A DNA stretch of 57,771 nucleotides. Origin: Pseudomonadales bacterium. GTDB taxonomy: Bacteria > Pseudomonadota > Gammaproteobacteria > Pseudomonadales > Ketobacteraceae. Every line of letters starts with the position of its first letter. Position 1 is the stretch's first letter. A model generated the notes under the pieces. It was not told the DNA's origin and searched no databases. It was given only the letters and a program-made list of their open reading frames with translations. A program made the translations under genes and the position numbers. The stretch lies in contig JAGUVW010000012.1 in assembly GCA_020062665.1 (NCBI GenBank), positions 1 to 57,771 of the forward strand, written 5' to 3'. Of the stretch, positions 1 to 8,126 are shown piece by piece.

Positions 1-157
1 ACCGCCCCAGCCAGTCCGCCGCCAGGGTGGACTTGCCGAATCCCGCCGGCGCCGCCAGCAGGGTGACCGACAGCCGCCCCTCCAGCAGCGCCAGCAGGCG
101 CGGGCGCTCAATGCCTTCCTCCAGGCTCGGCGCCAGCAGTTTGGAACGTTTCAGCAT
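1..157 (-). CDS. MalT/LuxR-family ATP-dependent regulator, N-terminal fragment
   Basis: The first 52 codons of a gene that runs off the left edge. The N-terminus starts MLKRSKLL and reaches a P-loop, APAGFGKST, at about residues 36-44. This short lead followed by a Walker A is the start of MalT-type STAND regulators, which bind ATP and an inducer and carry a C-terminal LuxR helix-turn-helix. The HTH part lies outside the window, so the class rests on the N-terminus alone. A GGGGG run about 6 nt before the ATG can serve as ribosome binding site. The inducer cannot be told from this fragment. Confidence 0.7.
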   Translation of the reverse strand, partial: MLKRSKLLAPSLEEGIERPRLLALLEGRLSVTLLAAPAGFGKSTLAADWLGR

Positions 158-371
158 GATGCCCCCAATGAATCCCTTCTCCCCACCCCGACAGGTTTAC
201 ACAAACCGGGCATCGGTCGCACCCTCCCGATGAGCCGCAGCGTACTACGCAGCACACGCGCTGGCGACTATGGGTGTCATAGGCGTTGTTGCAGAGGGAG
301 CGGCAAGGGAAACCCGCACTGCCCGGCAGCGCCGGGTCAGCAACGGTGAAGAGGAAAAGACGGGATGATCA

Positions 372-1541
372 TCAGGGCCGGTTGCGTCCGAACTGATCGT
401 GGCTTGAAACCCACTGATCCGACACGATCGCACTGGCCAGCGACAGTTCGCCGCACAGCACGGTGGCCGCCACCAGTTCGGCGAACTTGTTCACCTTGCC
501 CTTGCCGTAGCAGCCCAGCACGTCGAGGCATTCCTTCTGCGTCGGCAAACCGGTGCCGCCGCCGTAAGTCGCCACCACCAGCGCGGGAATGGTGACCGCA
601 AAGTAGTAGTCGCCGTTGTCTTTCAGTTCCTGATAAACGAAACCGGCGTGGGATTCCGCCACGTTTGCCACGTCCTGGCCGCAGGCGATGAACATGGCAG
701 TGATGCCATTGGCGAAGTGCGCGCCGTTGCAGGTGGAACCCACCATGATGGCACCCAGGTTGGACAGCTGGCGCTGGCGATGCAGCGCTTCGCCGGTGGT
801 GTGCATCACATCCTTGATCATCTGCGCCGGCAACATCACTTCTGCAATGACACGCTTGCCGCGCGTGTGCAGCGCATTGATGGCGGAATGTTTTTTGTCG
901 GTGTCGAAATTGGCGGCCAGACTGAAATGCTCCAGGCCGGGAATGCCCTGATCCAGCATCCACATGCAGGCGTGGCGGGTGGCCTTGCTCACCATGTTCT
1001 GCCCCGCCGCATCACCGGTGGTGAAATTGAAACGCAGCCAGCGCATTTTCGCCGCCGCGTGCTGCTCGATTTCAATCAGCTTGCCGCTGCTGGTGGTTTC
1101 TTCCGCCTTCGCCTTGATGGCAGCGAAATTGTCTGTCACCCAGTCGCCGAAATTGCGCGCCGCCAGCGCGTCGCTGAACACGAACACCGGCGCCCGCTGC
1201 ATGGAATCTTTCACCACCGTGGTGCGGATGCCACCGGCCTCGCGGCACAGGCGCATGCCGCGACTGTAACTGGCCACCAGAGTGCCTTCGGTAGTGGCCA
1301 GCGGCACATAGAATTCACCTTGCGCGTGCTCGCCTTTCACCAGCATGGGGCCGGCAAGGCCAATGGGGATCTGCGCCACCCCGGCAAAGTTTTCGATATT
1401 GCCCGGCAGCACGGCGGGGTCGAAGGAATAGCTGCCCACATGAGTGAGGTCGGCGCCGGTTTCCTCGCGCACCACCTCGCGGCGGGCCGTCGCCATTTCA
1501 CGGCTGTAGTCGTTGCTTTTGTCGCGGGGAAGCTTGCGCAT
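372..1541 (-). CDS. Hydroxymethylglutaryl-CoA reductase, class I-like
   Basis: Reduces HMG-CoA to mevalonate, or runs in reverse. The 389-residue soluble protein lacks the membrane domain of eukaryotic enzymes. Visible motifs in order are ENFAGVAQIPIGLAGP, TTEGTLVAS (catalytic Glu), TGDAAGQNM (class I cofactor loop, usually DAMGMN), DKKHSAIN (catalytic Lys), ACGQD (catalytic Asp), VATYGGGTGLPTQ and a C-terminal WVSSH with the catalytic His at about 381. All four catalytic residues are therefore present. No mevalonate kinase, HMG-CoA synthase or decarboxylase gene is in the window. Most gammaproteobacteria make isoprenoids by the MEP route, so the physiological role is open. An AGGAG-type site precedes the ATG. 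Confidence 0.93.
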   Translation of the reverse strand: MRKLPRDKSNDYSREMATARREVVREETGADLTHVGSYSFDPAVLPGNIENFAGVAQIPIGLAGPMLVKGEHAQGEFYVPLATTEGTLVASYSRGMRLCREAGGIRTTVVKDSMQRAPVFVFSDALAARNFGDWVTDNFAAIKAKAEETTSSGKLIEIEQHAAAKMRWLRFNFTTGDAAGQNMVSKATRHACMWMLDQGIPGLEHFSLAANFDTDKKHSAINALHTRGKRVIAEVMLPAQMIKDVMHTTGEALHRQRQLSNLGAIMVGSTCNGAHFANGITAMFIACGQDVANVAESHAGFVYQELKDNGDYYFAVTIPALVVATYGGGTGLPTQKECLDVLGCYGKGKVNKFAELVAATVLCGELSLASAIVSDQWVSSHDQFGRNRP

Positions 1542-1621
1542 GGGGATACTCCTGCCAGGTCAGATTGCCCTAACTGTAGTGGAAACCCGGCGGCGATACC
1601 GGACACAAGCACAGGCAAACA

Positions 1622-1647
1622 GGCCATATTTTTTGTGAAATATGGCC
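1622..1647. promoter_or_regulatory. Perfect inverted repeat upstream of the HMG-CoA reductase gene
   Basis: Arms GGCCATATTT and AAATATGGCC are exact complements around a 6-nt spacer. The repeat lies 80 nt before the reductase ATG and 53 nt after the stop of the upstream gene. It could be an operator or a weak terminator for the upstream gene; there is no proper T-run on either side. Confidence 0.55.
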
Positions 1648-1700
1648 ATTTAATCCAGCTTCTTAACGGTTCTGTGGTTGTGAAAAGAATCCGCTGCAGG

Positions 1701-4550
1701 CTAGAAATTCGCCCCCACCCGCAGATACACCTTGGTCTCGCCCAGCTCGTCATCCAGTCCCTTGGCATAACCGATGGTGCTGTCGAGCTTGAAGTTGCTG
1801 AAACCCACCAGCAGTGCCGGACGGAGCTCCAGGCCCACACCGGTAAAGTAGTCGTGCTGCTCGCCATCGTTCCAGGCGGAACCATAATCGGCAAACAGAT
1901 GCAGCGCCGATTTACCCAGCCCCACCGGCGGAATGGCAAAACCATCAAACAAATCCCACAACGGAAAACGCCACTCTGCCGACAGCAGGCGCACATTGGT
2001 GCCCACCAGCCCCTGCGCATTGCCATCGTAGCCACGCAAGGTGTAACCGGTTTTGCCGAAGCCGATATTGCCGCCCAGGGTTTCGAACTGATCCAGCTCG
2101 TCGCCCAACTCATAGGGTTTGGCATCCTCGTCCGCCCTGCCAGCCACCAGCCGCACCGCCAGCACATGATTGTTGATCAGTCCCAGATATTCGCGCCAAT
2201 CCAGGGTGGTGGCGGTGCCGTGGTGATACGCATCGCCCAGCGCGTTGAACTTTTCGTGATTCAGTTTGATCCAGCGGCCGTCTTCCGGGCTCACGGAATG
2301 CAGATAAAGATCGTAGTCGGCCCAGCTCAGTGCAACGCCGGCAAAGTTGTCGTCGAAATCGCCAATCACGCCGTAATTTTCCATCTCGCGCTCTACCCGC
2401 TCGGTGCCCGCGCCAATATCGAAACGGAAAGTGCCGTCAAAACTGTTGAACGGCTGCATCCACACCGCCTGGTAGCGGGTTTCGGTATCCCACTGCTCGA
2501 GCACGCCGGGCCTGGATTCCACTTCCACATCCACCGTGGATTCCCACAGCAGCGCCAGACGGTGATACGCGATATACGCCGCGCTCCCCCCTACCTGATC
2601 CTTGTCCAGATAAAACGCCGGCGCCAATTGCCAGTAGTGATAGCCCAGCACATCCTGGCCATCCACCAGGAATTGCAGCGCCACGTTGTCGTCCGTGTCG
2701 GCGTACAGATAGGCGATCCAGGAATGGGGGCGCAGGGTTTTCAGCGGCGAATATTCGTCGATGACATCATATTGGGCGGGATTGAAATCTGTCTGGTTGT
2801 TGATGCTGAGGAGCGGTGCCAGCGGTGCGGACTGGGCGACATAGTGCGGCTGCGTCACCTGCAGATCCTGCTGCTGCAGCATCACGCCATCGGCGCTGTA
2901 TTCCGCCGTGCGGATCAGCTTTTCACCCGGCCCCACCGCGTAACCCAGCACCGCGGTGGGCGTGGACGTCACCGTTTCCACCTTGCCGGTCGCCAGCTGC
3001 AGGCGACGCACATTCCAGATCCGGTTCTGATCCGACAGGAAATACACCCACTGGCCATCGGCGGAAAATTGCGGCTGCTGCTCCAGATCGCGATTGCGCG
3101 TCAGCGGCTGCCATTCACCCTTGGTCAGATCCAACAGTTCGAGATTCCAGCCGGTCTGCTGACGCTGCACCGCTACCACCAGCCGTTTGTCATCCGGCGA
3201 CCAGTCGAGATGGCCGATGGTTTCCCCCAGAGGCAGCGGCTTGAACAGTTGCTGCAATTCACCGCGCTCATCCAGCAGCGCCACATGCTGGCGGCCATCA
3301 TGCACATGCACCGCCGCAATCTGCTTGCCATCGGTCGACCACGCCATGCGCGGATAGCGCCCGCACTTTGTCAGCCGTTGCCAGCGGCCGTTGTCCTGCA
3401 GCCGATACAGGTCCGTGTGCACCTTGGTGTTGTCGCACACCGTGTTGCGGGAAATCAGCACGCCGGCCTGAGAATGCACATCCAGTTCGTTGAACTGTTC
3501 CACTTTCGCCAGCGTGACGCGCGTGCCATCCGCTGCAATTTTCTCGATGGTGGGTTTGTTGCGGCCATCGTTGCGATAGAAATAGAAATCGCCATTGTCC
3601 AGCCACACCGGATCGCTGTTCACGCGCCCTTCATTCACCAGCGCCGTGCGTGACCCAACATCAATCGCCGCCACCTGGGGTACGAATTTTTCCCGCAGAT
3701 ACTCCAGATACTGCGCCCACAGATCCTGGGCGCTCAGGTTCAGAGTCTGGCGCGCGCGGCTGTCCATGCGCCAGGGAATGATGTTGCTGTTCCAGTTGGT
3801 CAGATAGGCCATGGCCTTGTCGTGGCCGTGTTTCTTCTCCAGAAACTCAAAAAAGTAGTAACCGTACAGATACACCTGGCCCGACGGCCAGTCGGTGCCC
3901 CAGTAACCCTGGTAACTCATCTGGGTGTAGCTGCGAAAACCGTTCATCAGCTCCGCCCGCATCATGGCTTCGTACAACGCGCCCTGACCACGGCCAAACC
4001 CTTTTTCCCAATCGGTTTCACCGTGCACCGCAATGCCTTCGCTGACCCAGGACGGGCTGAAAATCTGCGGGAAGTTGAAAAACATGCGGCCAAAGACGTG
4101 ACGCAATCCTGCCGGCAAGCCTTCGGCCTGATCCAGATGCAGAATGTGGATGAGTTCGTGGGTGAAGACCTGTTCGATCCAGGGCGCGTGATCCTGCAAC
4201 TCACCATCCACCGGACCGTTCATGAAGATGAAAAAACGGTTGTAGGGCAGCACGGTGGCGCCGCCATTGGAGCCGTCGAATGCATCGCTGATCACCACTT
4301 CGATGCGGCCGCTGGGCTGCCAGGCCAGATCCGCGGTCAGGCGTGCATAAACGGTTTCCGCCACCGCTGCCACCTGCTGGGCAAATTCCAGCTGGGCTTC
4401 CTGATAGTTGATGCGGAAGTGGGGCGTGCTCAGGGTCTTCCAGGTTTCGAACGGCGATGGCATCAGCATCGCGCTGTCTTCCGGCAGGTGCGCCCATGTC
4501 GCCGGCACCAGTCCCAGGCTGAGCCACAGTATTACCAAGAGTCGTTGCAT
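1701..4550 (-). CDS. Secreted HExxH peptidase with beta-propeller and outer-membrane barrel
   Basis: A 949-residue exported protein with a signal peptide ending about residue 20 (ATWA-H). Residues 121-180 hold HELIH at 131-135 and a downstream WVSEG (Glu171), the layout of a gluzincin zinc protease. From about 300 to 600 there are repeated blades of the TolB/PD40 type (WSTDGKQIAAV, WSPDDKRLVVA, FSADGQWVYF). The last 300 residues are rich in alternating aromatic strands and end in Phe (RVGANF), typical of an outer-membrane barrel. It therefore looks like a cell-surface protease carried by its own barrel. The substrate is unknown. The next gene downstream is HMG-CoA reductase, 159 nt away. Individual domains are clear; the joint function is inference. 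Confidence 0.75.
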   Translation of the reverse strand: MQRLLVILWLSLGLVPATWAHLPEDSAMLMPSPFETWKTLSTPHFRINYQEAQLEFAQQVAAVAETVYARLTADLAWQPSGRIEVVISDAFDGSNGGATVLPYNRFFIFMNGPVDGELQDHAPWIEQVFTHELIHILHLDQAEGLPAGLRHVFGRMFFNFPQIFSPSWVSEGIAVHGETDWEKGFGRGQGALYEAMMRAELMNGFRSYTQMSYQGYWGTDWPSGQVYLYGYYFFEFLEKKHGHDKAMAYLTNWNSNIIPWRMDSRARQTLNLSAQDLWAQYLEYLREKFVPQVAAIDVGSRTALVNEGRVNSDPVWLDNGDFYFYRNDGRNKPTIEKIAADGTRVTLAKVEQFNELDVHSQAGVLISRNTVCDNTKVHTDLYRLQDNGRWQRLTKCGRYPRMAWSTDGKQIAAVHVHDGRQHVALLDERGELQQLFKPLPLGETIGHLDWSPDDKRLVVAVQRQQTGWNLELLDLTKGEWQPLTRNRDLEQQPQFSADGQWVYFLSDQNRIWNVRRLQLATGKVETVTSTPTAVLGYAVGPGEKLIRTAEYSADGVMLQQQDLQVTQPHYVAQSAPLAPLLSINNQTDFNPAQYDVIDEYSPLKTLRPHSWIAYLYADTDDNVALQFLVDGQDVLGYHYWQLAPAFYLDKDQVGGSAAYIAYHRLALLWESTVDVEVESRPGVLEQWDTETRYQAVWMQPFNSFDGTFRFDIGAGTERVEREMENYGVIGDFDDNFAGVALSWADYDLYLHSVSPEDGRWIKLNHEKFNALGDAYHHGTATTLDWREYLGLINNHVLAVRLVAGRADEDAKPYELGDELDQFETLGGNIGFGKTGYTLRGYDGNAQGLVGTNVRLLSAEWRFPLWDLFDGFAIPPVGLGKSALHLFADYGSAWNDGEQHDYFTGVGLELRPALLVGFSNFKLDSTIGYAKGLDDELGETKVYLRVGANF

Positions 4551-4586
4551 ACTGCTTCCTTGTTATTGTTGTTTTTGTATGTTGAT

Positions 4587-5297
4587 TCAGCGGTTGCGGA
4601 TGAACACCAGATCCCACACGCCGTGACCCAGGCGCTCACCGCGTTTTTCGAACTTGGTGTCGGGGCGGTAATCCGGCTTGGGCGCATAATTGCCGGCACC
4701 CGCCTGATTGGTGAATCCTTCCGCCGCACTCATCACCTCGAGCATCTGTTGCGCATACGGCTCCCAGTCGGTCGCCATGTGAAAGTAGCCGCCGATTTTG
4801 AGCTTGCCGCGAATGGTCTGGGCGAATTCCGGCTGCACGATGCGACGCTTGTTGTGCTTTTTCTTGTGCCAGGGATCGGGGAAGAACAATTGCACGCCGT
4901 CGAGACTGCTGTCGGCAATATTGTGTGCCAGCACTTCGATGGCATCTTCGCAAAACACTTTCACATTGTTCACACCGGCCTGGTGCGCGTCATTGATCAG
5001 CTTGCCCACACCGGGGCGATGTACTTCCACACCGATGAAATTTTTCTGCGGTGCGTGCTGTGCCATTTGCAGCAGCGAAGCACCGTTGCCGAAACCGATT
5101 TCCAGAATCACCGGATAAGCGTTACCGAACAGCGCGGCGTAATCGAGCCTGCCATCGGCCAGGGTCAGGCCGTAGTCATCCCAGTACTGTTCCAGCGCGC
5201 GACTCTGGCCTTCGGTGAGACGGCCCTGGCGACGCACGAAACTGCGGATGCGACGCAGCGGCGCGCTGGCGTCCGCGCTGTGATCGATGTCGTTCAG
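4587..5297 (-). CDS. trmB: tRNA (guanine-N7-)-methyltransferase, probable CTG start
   Basis: Makes m7G46 in tRNA from SAM. Core motifs are [12 protein letters not shown] (SAM site), [12 protein letters not shown], and [15 protein letters not shown], the TrmB signature, followed by TDWEPYA. The conserved family N-terminus [14 protein letters not shown] is encoded upstream of the only standard start candidate, a GTG at 5237 that would remove RRIRSF. Upstream of it the frame is open to a stop at 5310-5312 and has no ATG, GTG or TTG. A CTG at 5297 has an AGGA 8 nt before it and overlaps the thiG stop as CTGA, so I place the start there (236 residues). Translation is likely coupled to thiG. Synteny thiS-thiG-trmB supports the identity. 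Confidence 0.9.
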   Translation of the reverse strand: MNDIDHSADASAPLRRIRSFVRRQGRLTEGQSRALEQYWDDYGLTLADGRLDYAALFGNAYPVILEIGFGNGASLLQMAQHAPQKNFIGVEVHRPGVGKLINDAHQAGVNNVKVFCEDAIEVLAHNIADSSLDGVQLFFPDPWHKKKHNKRRIVQPEFAQTIRGKLKIGGYFHMATDWEPYAQQMLEVMSAAEGFTNQAGAGNYAPKPDYRPDTKFEKRGERLGHGVWDLVFIRNR

Positions 5298-6076
5298 AAA
5301 AAAGTTCCTTCAATGGGTGACGACGCGGAGGCGTACAGTTTTTTCGGCATGCGACCGGCCAGATAGGCTTCGCGGCCGGCTTCGATCGCCTTCTTCATGG
5401 CGGAGGCCATTAGCACCGGATTCTGCGCTTTGGCAATCGCGGTGTTCATCAGCACGCCATGGCAGCCCAGCTCCATCGCAATGGCGGCGTCGGACGCGGT
5501 GCCCACGCCGGCATCGACAATGATCGGCACCTTGGCATCTTCCAGAATCATGCGGATGTTGTAGGGATTGCGGATGCCCAGGCCGGAACCGATCGGCGCC
5601 GCCAGCGGCATCACCGACACGCAGCCCATCTGCTCCAGTTCCTTGGCGATGATCGGATCGTCCGAGGTGTACACCATGATCTCGAAACCGTCCTTGATCA
5701 GGATTTCGGTGGCCTTGAGGGTTTCCACCACGTTGGGGTACAGGGTTTTTTCGTCGCCCAGGACTTCCAGCTTCACCAGATTGTGGCCGTCGAGCAGTTC
5801 GCGGGCCAGACGGCAGGTGCGCACGGCGTCGGTGGCGTTATAGCAGCCGGCGGTGTTGGGCAGGATGGTGTAGCGATCAGGGGAAATGACGTCGAGCAGA
5901 TTGGGTTCGCCGGGATTCTGGCCGATGTTGGTGCGACGCACCGCCACGGTGACGATCTCAGCGCCGCTGGCGGCGATGGCGGCAGCAGTCTCCGCCATGT
6001 CCTTGTATTTGCCGGTACCCACCAGCAGGCGGGACTGGAATTGGCGGGTGCCGACGATGAGGGGTTGGTCTGTCAT
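5294..6076 (-). CDS. thiG: Thiazole synthase ThiG
   Basis: Forms the thiazole ring of thiamine from deoxyxylulose phosphate, dehydroglycine and the ThiS thiocarboxylate. The 260-residue TIM barrel starts [13 protein letters not shown]. Family motifs include [43 protein letters not shown] (with the probable Schiff-base Lys at 102), [12 protein letters not shown] and the phosphate site [11 protein letters not shown]. The reading frame stays open further upstream, but the ATG at 6076 gives the usual family start. It lies 22 nt after thiS and runs into trmB, so the three form one operon. No TPP riboswitch was recognised upstream of thiS. Confidence 0.97.
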   Translation of the reverse strand: MTDQPLIVGTRQFQSRLLVGTGKYKDMAETAAAIAASGAEIVTVAVRRTNIGQNPGEPNLLDVISPDRYTILPNTAGCYNATDAVRTCRLARELLDGHNLVKLEVLGDEKTLYPNVVETLKATEILIKDGFEIMVYTSDDPIIAKELEQMGCVSVMPLAAPIGSGLGIRNPYNIRMILEDAKVPIIVDAGVGTASDAAIAMELGCHGVLMNTAIAKAQNPVLMASAMKKAIEAGREAYLAGRMPKKLYASASSPIEGTFF

Positions 6077-6098
6077 GCTGATGCTACCTCTGTGAGAT

Positions 6099-6317
6099 TC
6101 AGCCACCACCAATGGCCTGGACGATTTCCACCTGATCACCCGCCTGCAATTGAGTGGCGCCATGCTGGGCCCGGGGCACGATTTCCTGGTTGCGTTCCAC
6201 CGCGATGCGCTTGCCGGTGAGCTGCAGGGCAGCCACCACATCGGCAATCGTGGTACCCACCGGCCATTGCCGGGGTTCGCCGTTGACGCTGACCGAAAGG
6301 GTTGGGGCCGGATTCAT
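6099..6317 (-). CDS. thiS: Sulfur carrier protein ThiS
   Basis: A 72-residue ubiquitin-like sulfur carrier for thiamine thiazole synthesis. It has the beta-grasp pattern [45 protein letters not shown]. It ends with the required diglycine (here three Gly) that is adenylated and thiocarboxylated. It sits directly upstream of thiG, as in Pseudomonas. Confidence 0.96.
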   Translation of the reverse strand: MNPAPTLSVSVNGEPRQWPVGTTIADVVAALQLTGKRIAVERNQEIVPRAQHGATQLQAGDQVEIVQAIGGG

Positions 6318-6449
6318 GGACTGCTCTCGCGAATCGAATGCTGTGGTTCAGGGTCGTCCATTGTCGGGAAACGACGGCTGGCAGTAAAGGGCCGGGGCGG
6401 TTCCGGGTGGTCAATCTTCAGTAGGGGACACCCGGGTTCCACCTCTGCT

Positions 6450-6818
6450 TCACCCCCGCACCAGACTCCACGCAATCCACACCCACCCCGCAATAAACGC
6501 CAGCCCGCCAATAGGCGTAATCGCCCCCAGCCAGCGCACGCCGCTGATGGCCAGCACATACAGGCTGCCGGAGAAGATCACGATCCCCGCCAGCAGCAGC
6601 CAGCCGCCCAGCTGCAGCCCGCTCACCTGGGGAAACTGGTTGATCAGCACCCCCACCAGGATCAGTCCCAGGGCGTGATACAGGTGGTATTCCACCCCGG
6701 TGTGGTACACCGCCAGCAGGTCCGGCGTGAGCTTGTTCTTGAGTCCGTGGGCGCCGAATGCCCCCAGGATCACCCCCAGCGCCATGGCCAGCGCGCCGAT
6801 CACGAGAAATGTCTTCAT
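6450..6818 (-). CDS. DUF423 family small membrane protein
   Basis: A 122-residue inner-membrane protein with four predicted hydrophobic helices. It carries the family motif GAFGAHGLKNKL near residue 23 and the later YHTGVEYHLYHALGLILVG. Members (YgdD/UPF0382 group) are common in proteobacteria and have no established function. I chose the ATG at 6818 because the longer open frame adds a non-homologous leader. It is separated from thiS by 132 nt, so whether it belongs to that operon is unclear. Confidence 0.88.
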   Translation of the reverse strand: MKTFLVIGALAMALGVILGAFGAHGLKNKLTPDLLAVYHTGVEYHLYHALGLILVGVLINQFPQVSGLQLGGWLLLAGIVIFSGSLYVLAISGVRWLGAITPIGGLAFIAGWVWIAWSLVRG

Positions 6819-6937
6819 CGGGTTTGACTCCCCTATGTGCCTGTCCGGGCTGCAGTTTACCGGATGCAACCGGCGCGGGACGAAGCCCCGGTTACGCAAT
6901 CACGACAAAAAAGCCGCCCCTGTGTCGCCCGTTCCGG

Positions 6938-6987
6938 TTGTCAGCTCCGGCTTTACTCGCTATCTTTTGTAGGATTGTAGGACAATC
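6938..6987 (+). promoter_or_regulatory. Sigma70-type promoter with an overlapping palindrome, reductase-hydroxylase operon
   Basis: TTGTCA at 6938-6943 and TATCTT at 6961-6966 are separated by 17 nt. Immediately downstream, where transcription would start, is the exact inverted repeat GATTGT-AGG-ACAATC (6973-6987). A repressor bound there would block initiation. The reductase ATG follows at 7017 behind a GAGGTAG-type ribosome site. Confidence 0.65.
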
Positions 6988-7016
6988 TAACGAAAACAAA
7001 CCCAAGCGAGGTAGCC

Positions 7017-8072
7017 ATGTTCGGTCTGTTCAAAGGTGCCCAGCCCAAAACCGTCCACATCGAGGGCCTGGATGCGCCCCTGCAGGTCAATCCCAGGGAA
7101 ACCATCCTGACCGCGGCCCTGCGCCAGGGTGTGCGCTTTCCCCATAGCTGCCGGGTGGGCGGCTGCGCCAGCTGCAAATGCCAGCTCAAGCGCGGCACGG
7201 TGAAGGAGCTGACCGAATCCGCCTACATCCTCAGCGAGCAGGATCTGGCGCAGGGCTACATCCTGGCCTGCCAGGCAGTGCCGAAGACCGACCTGACCAT
7301 CCGGGTGGACAACCTGCAGGCCGGCGGCCCCGATTTCAGCCCTGCCCGCGTGGCCGGCACGGTGGCGCAGATCCACCGCCATACCCACGACATCGTCGAG
7401 CTGGCCATCACGCTGGAACAGCCCCTGTCCTACGCCGCCGGCCAGTATGCGCTGTTGTCGGTGCCCGGCCTGATTGAAACGCCTCGCAGCTATTCCTTTG
7501 CCACTGCGCCGCTGGCGGGTGGCAATCGTGATATCCGCTTCTTCATTCGCGCCGTGCCGGGTGGACAGATGTCCCAGTGGGCGCAGCAACCGTCGCTGGT
7601 GGGCACCGCCGTGCAGGTGGAAGGTCCCTTCGGTGATTTCTATCTGCGCGACAGCGAGCAGCCCATCCTGTGCATCGCCGGCGGCAGTGGTCTGGCACCG
7701 GTGAAAGCCCTGCTGGAAGATGCTCTCGCCTTCAAATGCGCGCGCCCGGTGACGTTCCTGTTCGGCGCCCGCACCCAGCGCGATCTGTATTGCCTGGACG
7801 CCCTGCGCACGCTGCAGCAGAACTGGGCCACGGACTTCCGTTTTATTCCCGTGCTGTCGGAAGAACCGGTGACGTCAGACTGGCGCGGCGCGCGCGGACT
7901 GGTGACGGATTTCATCGCCGCCCATGCCCAGCCCCACGCACAGGTTTATATGTGCGGTCCACCCGCCATGCTCGATGCGGCCGAACCCCACCTGCTGCGC
8001 GCCGGCATTCCGGCCGAGCAGATTTTCAGTGACCGATTTCTGGATCGCTCCGCGCTCGCCCGCAGCGCCTGA
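7017..8072 (+). CDS. 2Fe-2S ferredoxin-NAD(P)H reductase, electron donor to the adjacent hydroxylase
   Basis: A 351-residue three-domain electron-transfer protein. The N-terminal plant-type ferredoxin domain has C45-x4-C50-x2-C53 and C85. The FAD-binding domain has RSYS at 157-160, and the C-terminal NAD domain has GGSGLAPVKALLED and a final CGPPAMLDA. It would pass electrons from NADH through FAD and 2Fe-2S to the diiron hydroxylase encoded 54 nt downstream. Size and layout match XylA, the partner of XylM in xylene monooxygenase, rather than the rubredoxin system used by classic AlkB. The exact substrate of the pair cannot be read from sequence. Confidence 0.9.
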   Translation: MFGLFKGAQPKTVHIEGLDAPLQVNPRETILTAALRQGVRFPHSCRVGGCASCKCQLKRGTVKELTESAYILSEQDLAQGYILACQAVPKTDLTIRVDNLQAGGPDFSPARVAGTVAQIHRHTHDIVELAITLEQPLSYAAGQYALLSVPGLIETPRSYSFATAPLAGGNRDIRFFIRAVPGGQMSQWAQQPSLVGTAVQVEGPFGDFYLRDSEQPILCIAGGSGLAPVKALLEDALAFKCARPVTFLFGARTQRDLYCLDALRTLQQNWATDFRFIPVLSEEPVTSDWRGARGLVTDFIAAHAQPHAQVYMCGPPAMLDAAEPHLLRAGIPAEQIFSDRFLDRSALARSA

Positions 8073-8126
8073 ACGTTTTCCCACTGCAACACGATAACTG
8101 CACGATAACAACACGAGGCACTTACC

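Noticed and set aside
648-3653. A 1001-codon open frame on the plus strand across HMG-CoA reductase and the peptidase gene
   Set aside because: It is antisense to two genes with clear motifs, is rich in His, Gln and Arg as expected for the reverse of GC-rich genes, and shows no domain or ribosome site.
6099-6449. A TPP riboswitch before thiS
   Set aside because: No THI-box-like conserved sequences were found in the 132 nt upstream of thiS.
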